NCBI GenBank assembly: GCA_948528155.1
Contig: CAOSZT010000079.1
Span: 1 to 10,224 of the forward strand
Direction of reading: 5' to 3'
From: an uncultured Clostridia bacterium
GTDB lineage: Bacteria; Bacillota; Clostridia; TANB77; CAG-508
DNA length: 10,224 nt
Positions 5,692 through 10,224 of the stretch are shown in pieces. The position numbers and the translations under genes are program-made. Each line of letters opens with the position of its first letter. The first letter of the stretch is position 1. The notes below the pieces were generated by a model. That model did no database searches. It was not told where the DNA came from and worked only from the letters and a program-made list of their open reading frames with translations.

Positions 5692-5944
5692 TGAAAAAAT
5701 ATATAGAATTGAACTAACCAATGAAGAGTATGAGTTTTTGGAAAATTTAAAAACTGAATTTTGTAATAAGCTCTCTAAGATGAGCAATGAAGAAATTACA
5801 GAATATTTAAGAAGTTTTTATCCAGAGCAAAACTTGAACTTTGAAAAAGAAATAAAAGGCACTGTTTATAAAGTAAATACCTATTTTAACCAAAATGGAG
5901 AACACACAATACTAACTAGATTTTTTGAAATCTTCCAAAAGTAA
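5681..5944 (+). CDS. TnpW-like small transposon protein
   Basis: An 87-residue protein starting at ATG inside the end of the relaxase gene. AGGAGG (5665-5670) lies 10 nt upstream, so translation is likely coupled. The C-terminal part, GTVYKVNTYFNQNGEHTILT (60-79), resembles the conserved segment of TnpW proteins (a short strand-turn-strand followed by a helix). The N-terminal ~50 residues, rich in Glu and Asn, are not recognised. TnpW has no established function. Tn4451-type elements carry it next to the relaxase gene tnpZ, as here. Assignment rests on the short motif plus gene order; it may be another small accessory protein. Confidence 0.6.
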   Translation: MQDNEKIYRIELTNEEYEFLENLKTEFCNKLSKMSNEEITEYLRSFYPEQNLNFEKEIKGTVYKVNTYFNQNGEHTILTRFFEIFQK

Positions 5945-5954
5945 AGTTTTTGTA

Positions 5955-5984
5955 TTGAATTTTTAGTTTGATATATGGTATATT
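5955..5984 (+). promoter_or_regulatory. Candidate promoter of the tnpX-like gene
   Basis: TTGAAT (5955-5960), an 18-nt spacer and TATATT (5979-5984) lie about 75 nt before the ATG. A second possible -10, TATAAT (6007-6012), is inside the conserved leader block, without a good -35. In Tn4451 relatives the recombinase promoter can be formed at the circle junction, so this assignment is tentative. Confidence 0.35.
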
Positions 5985-5989
5985 ATAAA

Positions 5990-6037
5990 CACTACTTGAA
6001 AGTAGCTATAATTTTATATCGTATTTCAAGCTGTCTA
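5990..6037. repeat. Leader block of the tnpX-like gene (copy R), inverted relative to 571-614
   Basis: CACTACTT (5990-5997), CTATAATTTTATATC (6006-6020) and AAGCTGTCTA (6028-6037) are the reverse complements of three blocks at 571-614, in the same order. The block also contains the small palindrome CTACTT-GA-AAGTAG (5992-6005) and CTTGAAA/TTTCAAG, so it can fold. It ends 20 nt before the recombinase start. It could be an attachment site, a regulatory leader, or both. Confidence 0.72.
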
Positions 6038-6057
6038 AAGAAAGGAGTAAAAATTAT

Positions 6058-7725
6058 ATGAAACAGCTAGAAAGCGATAAAATAACTGCTTTATACTGTC
6101 GTTTATCAAGAGATGATGAACTATCAGGAGAAAGCAATAGTATAAAAAATCAAAAATTAATTTTAAGTAAATATGCAGAAGATAACAAATTTCAAAATAT
6201 TAAGTTCTTTGTTGATGATGGGTATTCTGGAACAACTTTTACAAGACCTGCTTTTATGGAAATGATGGAACTTGCTGAAAATGGGCAAATTGGAACAATT
6301 ATAGTAAAAGACCATTCAAGACTTGGTAGAAATAGACTTGTTGTAGGACAACTTCTTGAAGAGGATTTTGTAAGGCTTAATATTAGATATATTGCTATAA
6401 TGGACAATATTGATAGTAGTAAAGGGCTAAATGACTTCTTGCCTATTCAAGACTGGTTTAATGAAATGCATGCTAAAAATACAAGTCAAAAAGTTAGAGC
6501 AGTTCTCAAAAGCAAAGGCGAATCTGGAATTTCACTTGCTAATAATGTGCCTTATGGTTATAAAAAAGATGAAAATAATAAAACAAAATGGGTTATTGAT
6601 GAGCCATCAGCAGAAGTTGTAAAAGAAATATATAATCTTTTTATACAAGGACATGGAACTTTTGAAATTGCAAGAATACTTACCAAACGAAATATTATGA
6701 CACCAGCAGAATATTTTATAAGTATTGGAAGAAAGTTCCCTACTAGATTACAAGAATTTAAGCATCAGTGGAATGCTACAACAGTAGCAAGTATTTTAGA
6801 TAGACAAGAATATATTGGAGATACAGTTAATTTTAAATACACCATTCGTTCCTACAAAGATAAAACTAAAGTTCCTATTCCAAAAGAAAATTGGCAAATA
6901 TTTAAAAATACTCATGAGCCAATTATTGATGAATATACTTGGAACATTGCTCAAGAGTTAAGAAATAACAGAAAAAAGCCTACAAGCTCAGGCAAGAAAA
7001 GTATATTTTCTGGATTACTATTCTGTAATGATTGTGGTAAAAAAATGTATTTTCAATCACCTGTTATTGACCTAAACGCAAAAGACCATTACAGATGTTC
7101 AAGTTATAAGAAGAATATTTCTTTGTGTACTTCACACTGGATTACAGACGAAGTATTGCAAGTTCTTGTTTTAGAAAATATACAAAAAGTAGTTTCTTAT
7201 ATGAGAAATTTTGAAGATTTATTTATAAAAGAACAATTAGCAAAATCTTCTAAAGATGAACTAAAACAAATCTCTAAAAACAAGAAAGAACTTGAACAAG
7301 CAAAGAAAAGAATTGTTGAAATTGATAACTTATTTATGCACATTTACGAAGATAATATATCTGGAAAGCTAACTGATGAAAGATTTAGAAACTTATCTTT
7401 TAATTATGATAAGGAACAACAAGAATTAAAAACAAAGATAGAACAATTATCAAAAGAAATAGGCAATACTGAAAAGAAAACAACTGATTTATCACATTTT
7501 ATATCTAATGTTAAGAAATATACTGAAATAACTGAACTGACACCAGAAATACTAAACGAACTAATAGAAAAAATACTAATTCATCAAGCAGAAAAAATAA
7601 ATGGCAAAAAAGTTCAAGAAATAGATATATATTATAGAGGTGTTGGTATTATTTCTTTTCCAGTAAGTTTGGAAGATATGACAATGGTAATTGAAAAAAT
7701 GTTAAATAAAAGAATATCAGCTTAA
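6058..7725 (+). CDS. Large serine recombinase, TnpX-like
   Basis: A 555-residue protein starting at ATG with AAGGAG (6042-6047) upstream. The N-terminal resolvase domain has ALYCRLSRDDELSGESNSI (11-29) with catalytic Ser17, DDGYSGTTFTRP (53-64) and KDHSRLGRNR (84-93). A recombinase domain (about 160-300) and a zinc ribbon follow, with C323, C326, C347 and C357. A long coiled coil (about 385-480) and a short C-terminal domain complete it. Such enzymes excise and integrate elements without a transposase by paired strand exchange through a phosphoserine bond at a 2-bp core. Length fits the ~530-560-residue class found beside MobV-TnpW modules, shorter than Tn4451 TnpX as I remember it. All catalytic residues appear intact, so it is probably active. 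It lies 113 nt after the tnpW-like gene, behind a structured leader. Confidence 0.93.
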   Translation: MKQLESDKITALYCRLSRDDELSGESNSIKNQKLILSKYAEDNKFQNIKFFVDDGYSGTTFTRPAFMEMMELAENGQIGTIIVKDHSRLGRNRLVVGQLLEEDFVRLNIRYIAIMDNIDSSKGLNDFLPIQDWFNEMHAKNTSQKVRAVLKSKGESGISLANNVPYGYKKDENNKTKWVIDEPSAEVVKEIYNLFIQGHGTFEIARILTKRNIMTPAEYFISIGRKFPTRLQEFKHQWNATTVASILDRQEYIGDTVNFKYTIRSYKDKTKVPIPKENWQIFKNTHEPIIDEYTWNIAQELRNNRKKPTSSGKKSIFSGLLFCNDCGKKMYFQSPVIDLNAKDHYRCSSYKKNISLCTSHWITDEVLQVLVLENIQKVVSYMRNFEDLFIKEQLAKSSKDELKQISKNKKELEQAKKRIVEIDNLFMHIYEDNISGKLTDERFRNLSFNYDKEQQELKTKIEQLSKEIGNTEKKTTDLSHFISNVKKYTEITELTPEILNELIEKILIHQAEKINGKKVQEIDIYYRGVGIISFPVSLEDMTMVIEKMLNKRISA

Positions 7726-7741
7726 TATATAGCATTTTATA

Positions 7742-7825
7742 GGGAGAATTATTTAGTGTACTTAACTAAAGCGTTCTCCCCTATATGTTATGACATACTA
7801 TCATAACATGGGGGCTCTGCGAGGC
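7742..7825 (-). other. Third oriT-like structure, inverted, downstream of tnpX-like gene
   Basis: Read on the minus strand the order copies oriT2. First is box GCCTCGCAGAGCCC (7825-7812, one mismatch to 4275-4288). Hairpin ATGTTATGA with TCATAACAT (7809-7785) follows, then TATAGGGG. Last comes a hairpin GGGAGAA/TTCTCCC (7780-7742) with an inner TTTAGT/ACTAAA pair. The nick motif is degenerate: GGGG/AGAA instead of GGG/TTA. No relaxase gene follows it on the minus strand. It may be a decayed oriT, a transcription terminator for the recombinase, or an element end. Confidence 0.5.
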
Positions 7826-7857
7826 AATAAATTTTATCTCACAGAGCTAAAATTTAT

Positions 7858-7922
7858 CAAATTAACTCGCTACAAAATTTATATTTGCTAATTGCAAATA
7901 CAAATTTGTTCTCGTTAATTTG
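7858..7922. repeat. 65-nt imperfect inverted repeat between convergent recombinase genes
   Basis: CAAATTAAC (7858-7866) pairs with GTTAATTTG (7914-7922). ACAAAATTTATATTTGC (7872-7888) pairs with GCAAATACAAATTTGT (7894-7909) around a 5-nt loop. There is no adjacent U tract. Together with hairpins at 7822-7850 it forms an array resembling that preceding oriT2. Confidence 0.6.
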
Positions 7923-7962
7923 TTGTTGCAACATAGTAGATATATTTATATAGTTGCAACAA
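7923..7962 (-). terminator. Inverted repeat right after the second recombinase stop
   Basis: Perfect 10-bp arms TTGTTGCAAC (7923-7932) and GTTGCAACAA (7953-7962) enclose a 20-nt AT loop. They begin immediately after the stop codon of the minus-strand recombinase. A termination or mRNA-stabilising role is likely from position, but no run of Us follows, so intrinsic termination is uncertain. Confidence 0.45.
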
Positions 7963-9883
7963 TTATTCTGCATTTTCTTTGCAGAATTTTACTGGTTTAA
8001 CACCTACTGAAATAGGAGTAGGCTCTTTCATATAGATTACACTATCGTTTGTTTCATCTGGTATATAGTCAAATGCTGTATCTATTTCTTGCATTTGAAA
8101 TTTATCTTCTTCATTGATGTAGATTATTCCAAATCTATAAGTTTCCATTTTATTATCTGGATCTAGTTTGTAATAATCTTCTAAAGGGAACACTCTAACA
8201 ATAGCACTATTATCTTCAGCAAAGTTGAAATAGAACATTTGCTTATCTACATAGTATGTTGCTTCAGTATAATGAACATCATAATACTGTCTTAATCTCA
8301 TTATAATTTCGCCGACTTCTTCCTCTGGCAAATAATTACTAAATCTAACACTACCAAGCACATTGCCAAGTATCATAGGTTTTGTTGTATCAATATAGCC
8401 ATTATCATATAATTCCTGACAAGGTTTGCAAATTGATTCTCTAAAGTTTATTTGTGTTACAACTACTTCGTTACCAACTAAAGTAAGTTCTATATCATCA
8501 ACATATTTCATTATAAGTTCTGCTTGCTCTTGTCTAGTATAATCTTTCCAAGTTTTAGTTCTTGCTTGATATTCCTTACCTAATTTAACTTTATTTATAA
8601 AATCAATATCTCTTTTTAGTAGAATATCCTTTGGAGTAAATTTAAGTTCTTCGGTACAATCAGTAGTTTCTAGTTTGCTTTCTAATTCACTTATTGCATT
8701 TTCAACGATTTTCTTTTCTTCGTTATATTCTTTTAATTCAAAAACTCCATTGATATAGGCTTTTTTTATTCTTTCAAGTTTATTGTTTTGTTCTTTTATT
8801 TCTTTTTCTAATTGTTCTTTCGGCTCATCAAATTTTTGCTTTATCATAGGCAAGAAGAATTGATTTACAACAGAGTCATATTCTACTAGCTCACTAATGA
8901 ATTGATTGAAGTAGTCATTTATAACCTTTTCTTTAAATTCAATTTTGCAGTCATTACAATAATAGTAAAAGTAGGCATTGCCATTTTTCTTTGTAGTTGC
9001 TTTTCCACCTAAAATCCTATTACATTTAGGACATTTTAACTTTTGCAAATATAAATAAGTTAGTGTTCTTTGGTAGCTCCTAGAGTTTTTCTTTTTCTGT
9101 ACTTTACAATCTGCCCACATTTCTTTTGAGATAATAGGTTCTACTACATTTTCATAGTAAGTAGGGTGTTTAGTTTTCTTGCCATGAACAAAATCGCCTT
9201 TATATATTTCATTTTCTAAAATACCCATAATTGTTGAATCTCGCCAGTTATCTTTTCCTAACACTTTTTCTTTATTGAATAAGTTGCTAATTCTTTGATA
9301 AGAGTAACCATTATAATATAAATCAAATATTCTAATTACAATATCTTTAGTAGAATAATCAACTACCAATTTTTTATTTTCTCTTTTATATCCCAATGGT
9401 GCAACGTGAGGAATATGTCCATTTTTTATTGCACCTGCTAAACCTATTTTAGTTCTTTCGCTAGTTCTTTCAATTTCGTTTTGACTAACACTCATTAAAA
9501 GTCTCGAAATCATCTTGCCGTTTGCACTTGTAGTATTTATTTCATCATTAGCACAATCAATATATGCATTATTTTCATCTAAAAAGGTTATTAGTTTTTC
9601 CCAGTCAAATATACTTCTGGTTATTCTGTCTAGTTTTAGAGCAACGATAGTATTTATCTTTTTAGCTTTAATATCTCTTTTTAGTCTTTCAAACTCTGGT
9701 CTATAATTACCAGTTTTTGCACTTATTCCAGCATCTTCATAATAGTCTACTATCTCATAACCTTTAAACTTACAAAAAGTTTCTAATCTTTCTCTTTGTT
9801 CTGGTAAACTAAATCCGTTCCCTAGCTTGATCTTCGGTGGAAACTCTTAAATACAACCCACACTTTTTCTTTTCTTCGTTCAA
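7963..9883 (-). pseudogene. Second large serine recombinase, disrupted by a +1 frameshift near the 5' end
   Basis: The start is TTG at 9883-9881, with AGGAGG (9897-9892) 8 nt upstream. The first 22 codons read through CGLYLRVSTEDQARE with catalytic Ser15. One extra base (position 9817) then shifts the frame into a TAG. With that base removed the frame continues GFSLPEQRERLETFCKFKGY and runs to 7963, 639 residues in all. In the corrected protein LDRITR lies at about 84-89, NEIERTSERTKIG at about 135-147 and a zinc ribbon at C284, C287, C309 and C312. A coiled coil (about 350-405) and a further ~130-residue C-terminal part follow. It belongs to a different branch from the 6058-7725 enzyme, and the two genes converge. 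Unless this is a sequencing error, the ATG at 9513 or another internal start would give a product lacking the catalytic serine. Confidence 0.88.
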
Positions 9884-9904
9884 TTTTCAAACCTCCTATA
9901 AAAT

Positions 9905-9952
9905 AAACAAAAAGAGACATCAAAGTACAATACGAGTACTAATGACATCTCT
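9905..9952 (-). terminator. Leader terminator (attenuator) of the second recombinase
   Basis: Minus-strand arms at 9952-9936 and 9928-9913 form about 15 pairs (two G.U, one bulge) around a 7-nt loop. TTTTTGTTTATTTTA follows directly, then the recombinase ribosome-binding site. Standing between promoter and gene, it should stop most transcripts unless opened. An alternative partner for its 5' arm lies upstream at 10016-10006. Confidence 0.72.
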
Positions 9953-9964
9953 TAAATTCATTTA

Positions 9965-10024
9965 TCATAAACTAAAATATAATAATGCAATATAATATAA
10001 TTTTTTCAAAGTACTCATAGACAT
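9965..10024 (-). CDS. Possible leader peptide, 19 codons
   Basis: The frame MSMSTLKKLYYIALLYFSL starts 40 nt inside the predicted leader RNA, overlaps the antiterminator segment (10016-10006) and ends 12 nt before the terminator stem. Ribosome position on it could decide between terminator and antiterminator, as in translation-controlled attenuation. No clear Shine-Dalgarno site is visible, and the stem at 10050-10021 covers the first ATG. It is therefore weakly supported as a translated gene. Confidence 0.3.
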   Translation of the reverse strand: MSMSTLKKLYYIALLYFSL

Positions 10025-10050
10025 ATAACTTTTGACGAACAGCTATATGT
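10021..10050 (-). promoter_or_regulatory. 5' hairpin of the recombinase leader RNA
   Basis: Minus-strand ACATATAGCT (10050-10041) pairs with AGTTATATGT (10030-10021), ten pairs with one G.U and a 10-nt loop. It is placed about 10 nt after the predicted transcription start. It may shield the first ATG of the possible leader peptide. Confidence 0.5.
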
Positions 10051-10064
10051 AATTAATTGCCTAT

Positions 10065-10092
10065 ATTATATCACGATTTTAAGGAATGTCAA
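10065..10092 (-). promoter_or_regulatory. Promoter of the second recombinase
   Basis: The minus strand has TTGACA (10092-10087), a 16-nt spacer and an extended -10, TGA-TATAAT (TATAAT at 10070-10065). It gives a leader of about 175 nt before the TTG start, unusually long, which supports regulated read-through. Confidence 0.8.
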
Positions 10093-10102
10093 ATATTTAC
10101 AA

Positions 10103-10224
10103 TTATATATTTTTCAAATATTCTTCTAACTCTGATAATTTAATCTTTTTAGTCAAGTTAGTAATATAAACATCATTAGAATAATTAAAAACTAAAAAAG
10201 TAATATTTTTAATAATCACTCTAT
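10103..10224 (-). CDS. C-terminal end of an unidentified protein (5' part outside the window)
   Basis: An open frame enters from the right edge and stops at TAA (10105-10103). The visible 39 residues begin RVIIKNITFLVFNYSNDVYI and end SELEEYLKNI. They look like a normal soluble protein end: two strands and a terminal helix. No family is recognisable from so short a piece. The gene ends 11 nt before the -35 box of the recombinase promoter, with no hairpin in between. Confidence 0.5.
   Translation of the reverse strand, partial: RVIIKNITFLVFNYSNDVYITNLTKKIKLSELEEYLKNI

Noticed and set aside
6192..6622. Frames on both strands inside the tnpX-like gene
   Set aside because: They are fully within an intact serine recombinase gene and have no start signals.
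9515..9706. Plus-strand 63-residue hydrophobic frame
   Set aside because: It is antisense to the N-terminal domain of the second recombinase.

Overview
The window is AT-rich throughout. Shine-Dalgarno sites are strong (AGGAGG or AAAGGAG), several starts are TTG, and the gene families present (TnpV, TnpW, MobV relaxase, TnpX-type large serine recombinase) are typical of Bacillota mobile elements. The host is therefore most likely a low-GC Bacillota, probably of the Clostridia or a related class. No species can be named from the sequence. Most of the window looks like accessory DNA made of nested or adjacent mobilizable elements.

Layout. Positions 1-466 (minus) hold the start of a MobV-type relaxase that runs off the left edge, with an oriT-like site just upstream (501-552). 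A tnpV-like gene (641-1003, plus) faces a type III toxin-antitoxin locus (1052-1735, minus). That locus has a consensus promoter, an RNA antitoxin of two ~49-nt pseudoknot repeats, an attenuating terminator, and a ToxN/CptN-like endoribonuclease whose last codons are frameshifted. A three-gene minus-strand operon follows (3780-1811): nitroreductase-family enzyme, GNAT acetyltransferase, transglutaminase-like protein. Positions 3850-4407 contain no confident gene but are rich in structure: a possible small gene or RNA, a terminator, and a row of hairpins ending in a recognisable MobV oriT.

The transfer module is on the plus strand: MobV relaxase (4408-5691), overlapping tnpW-like gene (5681-5944), and TnpX-like serine recombinase (6058-7725). 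An inverted oriT-like structure (7742-7825) and more inverted repeats follow. A second, unrelated large serine recombinase lies convergently on the minus strand (9883-7963) and is broken by a 1-nt frameshift near its 5' end. Its long leader carries a terminator/antiterminator pair. The right edge holds the last 39 codons of an unidentified minus-strand gene.

How the parts may work together (inference). The 4408-5691 relaxase would nick the oriT at 4275-4362 for mobilization by a helper element, and the TnpX-like protein would excise and integrate the element. The toxin-antitoxin locus and the nitroreductase/GNAT/transglutaminase operon would be cargo giving maintenance or fitness. Most notable are (i) the type III antitoxin, whose two repeats show a compensatory pseudoknot change, (ii) a block upstream of tnpX that recurs inverted at 571-614 without the recombinase, (iii) three oriT-like sites in 10 kb, and (iv) the attenuated leader of the second recombinase.
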